Assembly: GCF_020921035.1 (NCBI RefSeq)
Contig: NC_063155.1
Location: forward strand, 5,007,001-5,071,000
Direction of reading: 5' to 3'
Length of the DNA: 64,000 nucleotides
From: Rhodamnia argentea
Lineage: Eukaryota; Streptophyta; Magnoliopsida; Myrtales; Myrtaceae
The stretch's first letter is position 1; each line of letters starts with the position of its first letter. The translations under genes were made by a program, and so were the position numbers. Shown one piece after another: positions 25,072-37,278 of this stretch. A model generated the notes under the pieces. That model saw only the letters and a list, made by a program, of their open reading frames with translations, was not told the DNA's origin and made no database searches.

Positions 25072-26417
25072 GGCAAAAGGTAAAGAAGAAAGCTGATATC
25101 TCTTGTGACATATTCAAATCGCGGATGACGTTCCTGTGAATAACCTTATGCGGAGGTCCATTTTGATACCTGATTTGTTGTACTGTTAGAGCTGTTGTGC
25201 AGATTAGTTGACTGAACCCAACGGACAAGTGAATGTGAGTGAATACAAGTTTTCATGAGAGTGACACGTAAGTAGATTATCCAAATCTCATGCTTGTATT
25301 ATTTCTTTTATTTTCTTAAGTTCTAGCACATAAATCGTCTTGCTCATGAGCTCTTTCTTTTTATGCTTATTATTTATAACAAGAATGTAGGAGTATTTCG
25401 CTGTTTACTTTTGCAAGAAGCTTTACTGTAACAATGTGCCGAGACAGAATATTCAAGTGGTGAGCAATGATAATTTATCTCTATTTATCTATCACCTAAG
25501 CGGCAAGCTATCTTTCCCCGACATGGTGTTAGGATGTTACAGTTGTGCATACTTTCTTGACCAAATATGTCCGGTACGTCGAATAACATGTAAGGTGCCT
25601 AATTGCTTCGTATCTTTCCTCATTGCTTCATGCATGCAGAATGCAAACGATGCAGAGTTCTATTAACAACTTCAACAGAACCATAAAGACTATTATACCC
25701 TTTTACATTAAAGTAATTGTTATCAAAATCATTCTCTCCTCTTTATTTCAAGCGAGAGCTATTATTCGCCTGCCCAACTCTAGAAATTGGAAGAGTCAGA
25801 CTGGTTTAAAGAATAAGGGGAAGAGGAAGCCTTTCTTCAAAATCGATGCGAAAGATGTTGTGGCTAGGCAAGGTGCGTAGCCTTCTGAGATGGGATGTCA
25901 AGAATAAGCTCTTTTAGGATGACGTCAAGTCCGCATGGCCCTTATGGGCTAGGCCAAACATGTGCCACAATGGCAAGGGCAAAGGCACAAAGTGAAGCAG
26001 CTTTCCCAATTCAAGACATAGGTTAAAAAGCGGAATGGGGCAAGGCCGAGGAACCGTCATCCCCTCAATTTCTTCAGTCTGTCAAGGCTAGCAAATTTTC
26101 TATGGTAAACAAGAAGGCATGAGTGGTTTGGCAACAAGATTGAGTTGCAACCAGTAGAGAATGATCCTCAAAATCTTTTGGGAAGTCTGCAAGGGGACAT
26201 GGAGGATCGATGGCAGCAGCGCCAGAGGTGCATGCCAAAGAAGGGCCAGTAAGTGGGTCTATCGTCCTCCTCATTATAGTCTATTATAGTCATAGTTCTC
26301 CCTGCTTCGCTATGTGGAAGAACTTCAATCCACATCAAATAGGCATTTACTTATGAGATTAGTTGAGTAGGCTTGCGTTAGTTGTCTGCTAGTTGATAGA
26401 TAGTTTTCTTTAATACT
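25072..26417. other. 3' flank of the EGF-like gene and spacer
   Basis: The first part should include the 3' UTR of the EGF-like gene. Short frames at 25623-25880 and 26074-26274 match nothing known to me. The stretch next to 26418 should contain the 3' LTR of the copia element, but its outer end was not found; 'attatacccttt' occurs near 25693 and again near 31374. Confidence 0.35.
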
Positions 26418-29400
26418 CTCCCTCAAGTTGGAGCATGGATATCAAGCGTGCGTAGCTTGTTACGTATATGCTCAATCTTACTACTTTCTAGAGATTTGGT
26501 GAAAATATCAGCTAGTTGTTCACTAGTCCTAATATAACTAGTAAAAATAACTCTAGCACGAAGTTTTTCACGGACAAAGTGGCAATCAACTTCAATATGC
26601 TTGTTACACTCATAGAATATTGGATTTGAAGCAATATGGAAAGTCGCTATATTATCGCACCACAACTTCATTGCCGCGGGATCTTCGAATCCAAGTTTAA
26701 CTAGTAGCTGATGCATCCAAATTAACTCACAAGTAGCTTAAGTCATGGCTTTGTATTCTGATTTTGCACTTGATTTAGCCATAACACTTCGCTTCTTACT
26801 CTTCCAAGAGACTAGGTTTTCTCCCACAAAGGTGCAATAACTTGATGTAGACCTCATATCTATAAGAGATTATGCCCAATCAACATCCGAGAAGGCTTCC
26901 ACTCTTATGTAACCATGATCCCGATAAATGAGATGACAACCTTGAGCTTTCTTCAAGTCTGTCAGAATTTTGATTAGAACATCCCAATGTGAGGTATGGG
27001 GGGAAGATATAAACCGACTCACAACACTCACCAGTAAAGAAATATCAGGTCGAGTGATAGACAATTTAATTTTCCGACAAGTCTTTAATACTTTTCCGAA
27101 TCGTCTAACAGTTCACCTTCCTTTGCCATCAATTTCGAGCCCACTTCCATTGGTGTATCCAATGGTTTAGCTCCTAGCATACCTGTCTTTGTAAGGAAAT
27201 TCAAAACATATTGTTGTTGTGAGATATAAATATATTTCTTCGCTCGTGCCTTCTCGATACCCAAGAAATATCTAAATTGTCCCAAATCATTTGTATGAAA
27301 CTGCTATTGCAAATACGGTTTCAACTCTTTAATCCCTATAGAATCATCTCCAGTTATGATAATATCATCTACACAAACTACAAGAATATCCAACCAGCTC
27401 TAGAAACGCGGTAAAACATAAAATGATCTCCAGTATATCTACACGGCTCAAATTGGAGTATCGGCTCAATAAACTTCTTGAACCAGGCTCTAGGAGACTT
27501 TTCAAATCAAATAAATATTTTTTTAACTACAAACATGGCCAAACTCCCCCTGAGCAACAAACTCTAGTGGTTGCTCTATATACACATCTTTTAGTGAATC
27601 TCCATGAAGAAATGCATTCTTAACATCAAGTTGAAAAAGAGTCCAACAAGCATAAGTATCCAAAGAAAGTAAAAGACGAACGTGGGTCATCTTAGCCACC
27701 GGAGAAAAAGTATTACCATAATCACCCCACGAACCCGTGCTTATCCTTTAGCAACTAGCCTGGCCTTGAGACAGGCAATAGAACCATCAAGGTTAACCTT
27801 GACAATAAACACCCACTTACATCCAATGGCCGCCTTTCATGCAAATAAAGGAATAAGATCCCAAGTCTGGTTTTGGTCCAGTGCCAATAGTTCCTCTTCC
27901 ATAGCCGTGTTCCAGCCTTGATTAGTTAATGCTTCAAGAACATTTTTAGGAATAGGGTGTGTATCAATATATAGGTTGGCCCGACACAAGGCATATAAAC
28001 CAGAATATGAGACAAACTATACAATAGGGTGTTGGGTACAACTATGAATTCCTTTGCGATGTGCAATAGGGATATCAAGGTCAGTATGTGATTGATTTAT
28101 CACGGGCTCAGAAGACGAAATAGGCTGAGGTACATTTGGAGGGGCTTCACATGCTGATGGGAATGTCCGCTATAAACATACTAGATTGGTGGAGGAATAA
28201 CTGGAGAGTCCGAAGTGGATGGTGATTCCATAATAACGTATATCAAGGAATCATCATCCACTGTGGGAGGCTCCATTCAATTATCAAAATAAACAATAGA
28301 GTAAAAAAAGGAGACATCTGCGGTGGTGAAATACATATGCAAAGGAAAGTAACAATGTTAACCCTTTTGGGTAGGTGAATCATAGAAATGCATTTAAGAG
28401 ATCAAGGATCAAGTCTGGAAAGTCCTAGATGATGGTCACGAATGTAATAAACACAACCAAATATACGAGGTAGCAAATGAAACAAGGAACGAGAAGGAAA
28501 AAGAAGAGAGTTGGGAATTACACCTTTAAAACTAGAGGATGGCATGCGATTAATAAGATAACATGCAGTCATAATAGCATCATCCTAAAAGGATTTATCT
28601 ACATTCATTTCAAACATCAAAGAACTAGCAACTTCTAACAAATGACGATTTTTTTTTGGCGATATCGTTTTATTGTGGTGTATTCGAACAAGAAGATTGA
28701 TGAATGATGCCTCATTGGGACATGAATTCAGAGAAAGTCTTAGAAAAATACTCTTTGGTATTCTCACTTCGAATAATACAGATAGGAGCTGAAAATTGAG
28801 TATGTACTTCGTTAAAAAAGGCACAAAAAATAGAGAAAAACTCAGAATGACTTTGCATTATATATAGTCAAGTGGTTCTTGAATAATCATGTACAAAAGT
28901 AACGAAATACTTGAAATCCAACTTTGAAGTAGTAGGACATGGACCCGAAACATCATAATGAACTAAAGCAAATGGCCGAGAAATTTATTGATTAACTTTT
29001 GGACTATAACACGGTGCAAATTCCCAAATTAACTCGACTCACACTTAATACTAGATAAAGAATGACATCGTGAATCTAACTTCTTTAAACTTCCCAAATA
29101 GGGATGTCTCAAGCGACAATGAATTTGATGTGGAGAAACCGTTGAACAAGTAACAACGATAGCATTGTCAAACACGTACGGCCCCCTTGACATATGTCCT
29201 TTACCAATCGTCTTCTTCGTCTTCAAATCCTGAAAAACATAGGAATTATGATAGAAAGTTATGGAACAATTATATTCTTTGATAAGATGGTTGACATATA
29301 TAAAGTCAAATGGAAAATTTGGGAGGTACATGACATAAGATAAAGATATGGAGGATGTCAGGGGAACTGTGCCCATCTCTTTTGCTGTTGATAGAGAACC

Positions 29401-31282
29401 ATCAGCTAATGTAACATTAGACATAAACTCATGAAAGTTAGAAAAGATATATGAAACTCCAGTCATATGATAGGTAGCACTTGAATCAATGACCCAAAAG
29501 CAAGAGGTAGATGAAAGGCACAATGTGGCACTATCATGTCGAGCAAAAGTACCTATGAAGGAGGAAACTAACTGAGAAATCTAGAACTGATTGTATCTAG
29601 CAAATTCCTCTTCTGACATTCTGATCAATGTTCCTCCTTCATATGACTGCGAAATGACATCCGACTTTACTACATTGGCTACATTAGCCGGAGTCGAATG
29701 AAGGGGCCTTCCATGAAGCTTATAGTAAAACGTTAAATGTGTCCATGTACAACACATTAGTGACATGCCCATGCAAATTTGGTATGTATTACCAGAGGTA
29801 TTATTATATGAGTGTGGTTGACCTCTACTAAACCCACAACCACTACCAAACCCGTAGCCACTACTACCACGACGACCACCACCATGACCGTAACAATCAC
29901 CATGATTCCCTTGGGTTGCCAAAGCCGAGGTATCACCTGTGAGAAATTTATCCTTAGATGATTCACTTGAAACCCTTAAGACATGAGAAAAAGTTTCCAT
30001 TAGTGAAGCCACATTTTTTGCTCAAAGAATTTGTGTACCGAACTGCATCAAATTATGGTCCTAGTATTCCCAAAAATCCCATAACAGCCAATTGTTCTCG
30101 CTGTTCCTGCATCTTCTTAACATTAGAGGCAATTGGCAAAAGATAATTAAACTCCTCGTACATTAGTTTAAAATCAACAAAAAACTTAGTAATGGGTTGA
30201 CTCTTTTCGTCGGCTCTAAAGAAATCCTGGGAAATTTCATAGATCCTTGAGAGGTTATTTTGTCTAGAATAAAAGGACATTTAAGTAATCCCATAAATCC
30301 TTAGTTCTAGTGGCATGTGTAACCAAGGTAGCCACATGAAATTCCATATAATTCCATATTTGCCTAAGAATTCTAGCATCCATGGTATCCCATTTTGTAT
30401 TAGCAGCAAATCTTTCACCTGTTAAATGATATTGCTCCCTTTTAGTCAATATCACCACCCCAATTCTCCTCCATTGCTGGAAATTGGTGACACTAGCAAG
30501 CTTCCCTTACGTCAAACGACTAGAGGATGCAATCATGGCCTTAGTCACTACTCCTTTGCTCTTTGCCATAACATGGGCTTCATAAAAATCTTAAGACTAG
30601 TAAATTAGAGATCGGATACTTCTACCAAATTAGAAACAAAACTCCACAAACCATCACAACACCACTAATTACTAACTAAATCAGCATCTTCAATCTCACA
30701 TAAATAAGAAAACCAGCACTAACAACCAATAATCAAGATCCTATAATCAACAGCCGAGACCCCACAATCCAATACTCACATCATACATCAATGAGAACAC
30801 CAACAAAAGCCAAGATTCCAAAAATTCACAACCAAAAGTCACATCACTATTGAACAGCCCCATCACCAATACAATTGCAGTCACCAAATAGAGCAGAACA
30901 TTAGCAGACCATCAAGAACATTAAAAATAGACCAGAACAGTTAACTAGAAGGGGCCGGTTGACGCCAAAGCTAGGCTCGCCGGCCTAGGCAATTTCGGAG
31001 GACCCTAGATCTGGACTCGGCGGCCTTGGGTGACAAGGGGTATAGGCTTCACCAGCCTAGGCAACATCAAGTCTTGGCTGGCTGGGCCTGGGCAACCTTG
31101 GATTTGGCTTCGCTAGGCCTAGGTGACTTCGGATTTAGGGTTTTTGACGAGCTTCGGTGAATTCGACATGTGGCTGGCAATTGTCGGTGGGAGGTCAACG
31201 ACGATCGACGATGGTGGTCGACTGCGGGTGGTCGACAGAGGTGGCTACCTAGGTTTAGGGTTTCAAAAAGGCTCGGATATCA
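26418..31282 (-). mobile_element. Decayed Ty1/copia retrotransposon (internal region)
   Basis: On the minus strand the order is primer site, gag, protease, integrase part, reverse transcriptase, RNase H, polypurine tract. A primer-site-like TGATATCCGAGC lies at 31271-31282, just inside a likely LTR end TTCAACA. The purine tract CTTGAGGGAGAG is at about 26421-26434. LTRs flanking both sides are expected but could not be matched to each other by eye, so the outer limits are open. Confidence 0.75.
26430..30569 (-). pseudogene. Copia gag-pol remnant
   Basis: The likely gag start is ATG at 30569, followed by a gag-type stretch (LTKREQYHLTGERFA, ATRTKDLWDYL) in broken frames and a Gly-rich part at 29757-29966. 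The protease motif is WVIDSSATYHM at about 29490, with Ser replacing the Gly of the usual DSGA. Then come a pre-integrase block (CRLRHPYLGSLKKL), reverse transcriptase pieces (about 28300-27085, ending FLGIEKARAKKYIYISQQQY) and RNase H (WCDNIATFHIASNPIFYECN and KHIEVDCHFVREKL). Stops and frame changes occur throughout, and most of the integrase core was not recognisable. It is not functional. Confidence 0.82.
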
Positions 31283-32635
31283 TGTTGAAGTTCTTAACAT
31301 AGCGCATTATTTTTATTTGATGAAAAGAACGATATACATACATACTAAAGTAAACATTCAAAACCCACAAAGACCATTATACCCTTTGACTCGGGTCGAG
31401 TCGGGTTTGCTTCGGCTATGTCTTGATTTTTCTTTTATTTTCATTGTTGTGAAAGGTGGTGGAATGAATCCATGCCTATGCTATTCCTTATTATTATTAT
31501 TTTTTTGGTCGATGCTATTCCTTAATTAAGTTGAGGGAAACTACATTGAATGGATCGACCTTAGAGCTGATGAATTTGTTTGGGCTAAGCAATGATGATA
31601 AGGGGAAAAGGATCGTCGGAGTGAATCGTAAAGAGGCCCAGAAAAAGATTGCAACCCGTGCATGGCCGCCTACAAATCACGGGTTTCTTGGGTCTTGACA
31701 GTATGTTGCAATGTTGGCGTCGTGGATCCTTATCTCCTTCAATTAGTTAAAATGGACTCTTTTCATGAGAAAGAAATGAAAAGAAAAGGAAAGATCCTAA
31801 CCAGCTCATCAAGTTGTGCATTTTTTTTCAGTTAAGTTCTTGAACTTTTAATCTCTATTAATCAGGTTTTTTAAATTTGCATAAACTTTCTATTCAGATC
31901 AAACTGCTCTGAGTCCATTCTTCAAAGCCAGCATGGGTCTGAATCTCCACAAGAACCACTTTCAAACTGCGATGATAATGAAATTTCTCCGTATGAGTAC
32001 TTCCTCCAAACCTTCTACATTAGACTCCTGATGACTCTAATGAGCACATCAAATTCAATTGACCTGATTTGAAACCGGACAGACTTATAAAATATAGGCA
32101 AATTCAAAGATTTGGTTGGATAATTTAGAAATCCAAGGGTTTAATTGGAAAAAACTACTAAGCTCAAGGACCTAAATCCGAATGTTAACTACTTAAATGT
32201 CATAATGACACGTGGTATGATGGTACAGTAGCACAAGATTCTTTAGCACCGTTTGTTTCACAAAAAAATAAATGATTTGAATTTTTTTTTCCTAAAAATG
32301 ATGGCTCAAAACAAAAACAAAAATGAACAAACCAAAAGTATTTTCATCGTTCACGAAAATTTTGAAACTTAAATTGTGGTCGATAATGAAAAGATTCCTC
32401 TTTGACTAATTATTTCGAGTGACATAAATGATTGTTTTTACAAAAATATTTTTCAAATTATTAACTATTCACGAAACAAACGGATTTATCTCCAAAATTG
32501 TTCCTCTCTGGTCTCTAATAGTAAAACTAACATATGCTTATATGTATGTGGCTTCATAATCTATCTCTATGAAAAGCTTGTATCAAACTTTGACAGTCAA
32601 AGGACCTCACTAGTCATCACACTAAGGGTGCCTTT
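31283..32635. other. Probable 5' LTR of the copia element, then spacer
   Basis: The 31283 end (TGTTGAAG) is the likely inner end of the minus-strand 5' LTR. The LTR's other end is not resolved. Beyond about 31550 the sequence is AT-rich with no recognised gene. Confidence 0.35.
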
Positions 32636-33741
32636 AGCAACGATTTTAATCCAAAAAATCAATTCTGATCAAAATTGATTTTTTTTTTTCTGATTATGTT
32701 CCTCGGACAAGTTTTAGAGAATTAGAAAGTATTTGTTAATTGTATAAAATTTCTGTTTTCGGAACATGAATGCAATTGGTAGCTGCATAAATTTTATGTT
32801 TCCAAGAACAATTTCTCTTCCCAATTTTTTCATTTAAGTCAAATAATTATGTTTTGTCACTATGTAGCATCATTAATGAAATGAATACAGATCATGCATA
32901 ATCCGTAATTATGCTATTTATTTCTTGGAGCATGAAAGCATATGCAAGATCTTTAAGAAAGAACATAAGCTTAATAGGCAAGTTGCACTTAAATTTCGAT
33001 CTTTTTCTCAAGAAAATTACCAAAAAAATGCTAAGCCTATCGCAATTTTGTCAATTTAGTCTTAAACTTTCTTTTTTCTGTCAATTGAGTCCTAAACCTT
33101 TTGCAATGGTGCCAATTCAATCCATTTGGCTGGCCGGTCGGCATTGACGCGATAGATTTTTAACAATAATTTAATATTTTTGACTGTTTTAATAATTTTT
33201 TCCTTGGTTGATGGCAGCGGGGTTGCCGGTCCAAACCAAAAGAAAACAAAAAGAGAAGACATAATAAATTATTTAATATTTTTCACATCAGCATTGGCAA
33301 GGCCACTTCAAGCATCACCGGCCAATTAGCTAAATTAGCACAAAATAGGAAAAAAATAAAATAAAAATCAAAATATAATGAAAAATTTGCCACGTCGGTG
33401 TTGGCATTGTCACATAGTCTTGGCCAATCAAATAGACTGAATTGACATAATTACAAAAGGTTTAGGACTCAATTTGCACAATCGCAATAGGTTTAAGACT
33501 CAATTGGCACAATTGCAATAGGTTTAGTACTTTTTTAGTAATCCTTATATTGTTTCTCAAAAGTGATTTTCGAACAAAGAATCAATTTTTATTTTTATTT
33601 TTTTTCTACTCTAAATATGTTATCGTGAACATAATTAGAGAATTCGAGAACCGGAATCATTTAAGTTACCAAACATATTTCTCACATTTTTCTATTCCGA
33701 GGAACATAATTAGAAAATTAGAATCATTGCCAAACAAGCCC
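32636..33741. mobile_element. PIF/Harbinger-like nonautonomous element, second copy
   Basis: It begins GGGTGCCTTTAGCAACGATT and its right end in reverse complement is GGGCTTGTTTGGCAATGATT; TAA flanks both sides (32633-32635 and 33742-33744). It shares subterminal text such as GAGTTTTAGAGAAT/TTTTAGAGAAT and ATTTTCGGAACA with the element at 10514-11917. A MULE-like MITE is nested inside. Confidence 0.7.
33013..33552. mobile_element. MULE-like MITE nested in the Harbinger-like element
   Basis: Left end 'aaaattaccaaaaaaatgc' and right part 'ggtttagtacttttttagtaat' form long inverted repeats containing TTAGTCTTAAAC / TTTAAGACTCAATTGGCAC. TTTCTCAAG precedes it and TTTCTCAAA follows (33004-33012 and 33553-33561), a candidate 9-bp target duplication with one mismatch. 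The right end carries about 10 extra bases relative to the left, so the borders are approximate. Confidence 0.5.
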
Positions 33742-33744
33742 TAA

Positions 33745-35829
33745 CAGTCCCATTGAAGTCTTAAACTTATTGTATGGATGCTAATTCAGTTTTAAACTCT
33801 TTAATTTTATTGATGCAGTCCTAATCTTTTGAGCAAAATTTCAATGTAGTTATTCTGATCTACTTTCGTCGCAAATCGTTGACGTAATAATCCAATCATC
33901 ATTGGTCATCTTACGTGACATGTCATCACGTCAGCAACTTCCGACGAAAATTGATCGAAAAGACTACATTAGAATTTCATCCAAAGGTTTATGATTAAAT
34001 TGAAAAAATTAAAAAGTTTAATATTGAATTACCATCCGTATAATAGGTTTATAACTGATTGAGGTAATTTTCCTTGCTAATTAGCTACTTATAGAGTGAA
34101 ATTATCAAAGGCAGCGTGGAAGTTGGTGGTAAAATAGAAATTTTTTCGATTCAGGATGATTTTTTTTTTTTTTGGGGGAATCTGTTTCATGTGCTTGTGG
34201 TAGGCGAATTACAAACGATCACATCTACCCCTAATGAAATGATCACTTCGATTGGATTGCCTATCGAGTGGGTACGTACCATGGTCCATTGAAGGTGAGG
34301 TTGAAGTTCAGGGTATTGAAAGTTTCTTATTTTCACGATGGAGTTGAAAAACTAGTAAAGTGCTACAAGAGAGGTCCGAGGATTAAATTCTAATCGGTTG
34401 GATCGGTGACTGGCTGGAGGAGGAGGAAGGAGTAAAAAAACAAAAAATAAAAAAATTCAAAAAATATTGAAATATTATAAAAAAATCATCCATGAGAGTG
34501 CCGGTTGGCCAAAGTTGATCGGATAGACTGAATTTGTAAAAATGCAAAATGTTTAAGACTGAAGTGGTAAAAAAAATTTAGGACTAAATTGACACGATTG
34601 TAATAGATTTAGGACTTTTTTTTTATAATTTTCTCTTATTTTTGGAGATGACTTGATAAAGTTATAGCTGTTAAATGCATGGATTAGTGAAGTTTGGCAG
34701 ATTTTCCGTAAATTACGCATCAAATGAAAATCTGAGGAGAAGAAGAAGGAGTAACTTAAAATGCATAGAAAGAGTAACTTACGCATCAAACTCTAAAAAC
34801 CTCACCTATCAAGCTGGCCCGACACTGGAAGTGGCACATAGCGGTCGCTCATTGGCCGGTGGCAGGCTGACGTCATAATTTCTTTTTTAGAAAAAGAAAA
34901 TATTTTTCCTAAATTTGACTAAACTTTGACCGATGATAATTTTTCCGGTCCAGCCATCAATTACCATACAATGCCCATGGAAAGCTGATGACTCTAAACT
35001 CTAGAAAATGAGGTACATTTTTCCGAAAAAGTGTTAGGTTCACCAATTTCTGAGAATCGAGTCAAACTAATGGGTCCAGTGTCGAAAAGCTTATGAATTA
35101 ATCTTTTGACGTGGAATGAACGGATCAGGCCAAATCATAACGCTCCAAACATAACACGATTGAACGATCATAATCGAAACATGTGTATCTTAAGCATCAG
35201 CCATTTGATTCGAACAAATTGAGTGTCATCATAAATCTTAAGATGAATATACTCAATTGTACACTTTGATCAAACCTCAAAATAGGACATAGATTTTATC
35301 AATTTTCTCAACGGTCGGCGAGGCGTCGCGGCCCTTGTCTAGCGGCCGCAAGGGCCAGGCAACGCTCGCCCAGCTGCCGGTGAGGGCCCAACAACCCTTG
35401 CCGGTCAACGAGAAAAGAAGAATAGAGGAAAAAAAAGATAAAATTAAAAAATTAATAAACAAATAGAAAAATATTAAAATACTATTAAAAATTGTCCTTG
35501 TCAACGCCATCCGTACTACGTAGGACAAGCGACGTCCACATCAACGATTTTCTGCTAAAATTGACCGAATGTACTCAATTAGCAAAATATAAAAATATTT
35601 ATGACTCAATTGGTAAAATTAAAAATTTTAGAAGTGAAATTGGCTGCAATAGGTTTATGACTTTTTGGACAGTTTTGTACGTGTCCAATTAATATGAGAT
35701 TAAGTTATGCTCACTTCACTGCGTCTTATCCGGTACTTTGAGAGGGCAACTTTAGGTCCGGTGCTTTTAGATGGCAACTTTAGTTATACGAACATGCTCA
35801 GCAATCGTGCACACTATAGTGGGCGATGA
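33745..35829. other. Spacer made of MULE-like MITE pieces
   Basis: Pieces of the same repeat family are seen at about 33755-34075, 34500-34640 and 35290-35690 (phrases like 'gactgaattggcaca' and 'ataggtttaggactttttt'). GC-rich cores at 35310-35410 belong to such elements. No host gene is recognised. Confidence 0.45.
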
Positions 35830-36075
35830 AGAATGAAGGCATGGGCGACCTGGACGTGGTGGTTTCTAGAGAGCGCTTGGTCGTCCGTCGAAAAAGAAAG
35901 TCTAAGAACTTTGATTTTAATTCACACGTAAGATTTAAATTTAGGACTATTATCTGAAGCAATTGAAAATTTTAGAAGCGAATTGAAATCAAATCATAGT
36001 ATTTAAAACTTTCAACCTATTGCTCCTTGAAATTGAAATTTATTAGATTTTTGTTGCATGAAGCTTCATCCAAAC
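35830..36075. repeat. GH17-unit tail repeat, copy 0
   Basis: This block (marked by GTGGTGGTTTCTAGAGAG and ending GCATGAAGCTTCATCCAAAC) recurs at about 40868-41103 and 50290-50524. It marks the distal end of the repeated unit that carries the GH17 genes, so at least one more unit once extended to the left. Confidence 0.65.
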
Positions 36076-37170
36076 TAGGAGTGTCAATAGTTCTGTTCGG
36101 TTTAGTTTTTAAAAAAACTGAACCGAACCGAACCGAACCATTAAGAGATAACTTGAACCGAACTATATCTTTTGTTGAACCGCATATGAACCAAACTAAA
36201 AATTTAGTTCAGTCCAATTTGGGGCAGTTCAGTTTTTGGGTTTTAGAATGAAAATAGAGAGAGAACGTGCGCATCATCGTCATCAAGATGCGTCACTCTA
36301 TGCCCCCAAGAAACCACAAAAGGACACCCCCACTCGCTCACGTATTTCCCATAATACCCCCATCCTCCTTCCACCACAGGAGGACACCCACAGAAGCAAC
36401 GGCGACGACACACCATCCACATCGTGATGACCCTCGACACCACCAACCTCCGGGGCTCCGTCACGGGCGTCTTCTCTGTCCTCCAGCACACCACCTGCCT
36501 TGAGATCTTCGTCTTCTTCACTTCTGTCTTTGGCTGATTCCCTCGAATCTTGGCCCCTAGGGTTTCTCCAAAATCTGCTGCAAGGTGTCGTTCCACCAAG
36601 CCCTTGTCCATCTTTGCGCACGACTTCTTCGTCTTCTTCAACACTCGCACCTTCGACTTTATCGTCTCCACTAAGCCCTCCAAATGCTTCGCGAGGTTAA
36701 TTGATGCCTGATTTGGACATACTTCTCGACAGCCGGAGCTGGCGAGGCGAGGACCGGCAACCATTGCCGGCCACTGCTAAGGCTCGTGACGCCCTGTCCC
36801 GTGTCGGCGAGGGGGCCGCAACCCCTCACCCATCGCCCGCGAGTGCTCACGCCCCTCGCTGATGGGCCGGCGAGGGTCGCCGATCCTCAGCCAATGCTGG
36901 TGGCTCCGCCGGCCCTCAACCACCAAAAAGTAAAAAAAAAAAAAAAAAAACAAAAGAAAAGAGTATCAAATCATGAAACGAAGAAGCGTGTATAGTTTGG
37001 TTCGGTTAACCGTTGAATTGAACTAAAAAAACCCAAACTGTTTAGAAGGAATTGGTTATTTTCATTATTTGAACCAAATACTAAACTGAACCGAAAGAAC
37101 ACAAAAATTCAGTTCGGTTCAATTCGGTTCAGTTTTTAGTTCAGTTTTCGGTTCAGTTTTGACACCCCTA
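36076..37170. mobile_element. hAT-type element carrying a GC-rich internal segment (1095 bp)
   Basis: Ends TAGGAGTGTCAA and TTGACACCCCTA form hAT-type inverted repeats. A perfect 8-bp duplication ATCCAAAC flanks it at 36068-36075 and 37171-37178. Subterminal regions on both sides are arrays of GGTTCGGTT / AACCGAACC. The middle (about 36260-36930) is sharply GC-richer and holds long open frames on both strands: a 173-codon minus frame at 36243-36764, and a plus reading from 36427 (MTLDTTNLRGSVTGVFSVLQ) with one TGA. The plus reading has membrane-like hydrophobic stretches. This looks like host sequence captured by the transposon, but the donor gene is not recognised. Confidence 0.78.
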
Positions 37171-37278
37171 ATCCAAACAACTCATTGACTTGAACCAAGA
37201 TCCACGTAGATGAATAGAAACGATGTTAAAACAAATCTGTGGATACTTATTTATATAATCTACTTCTCTTGATCCATC

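Noticed and set aside
25660..31385. 'attatacccttt' at both sides of copia 2 as LTR ends or target duplication
   Set aside because: The match is short, imperfect and not placed where LTR tips should be; it remains unresolved.
36243..36764. 173-codon minus-strand frame inside the hAT element
   Set aside because: No family match and the opposite strand is nearly open too; treated as part of a possible captured segment rather than a gene.
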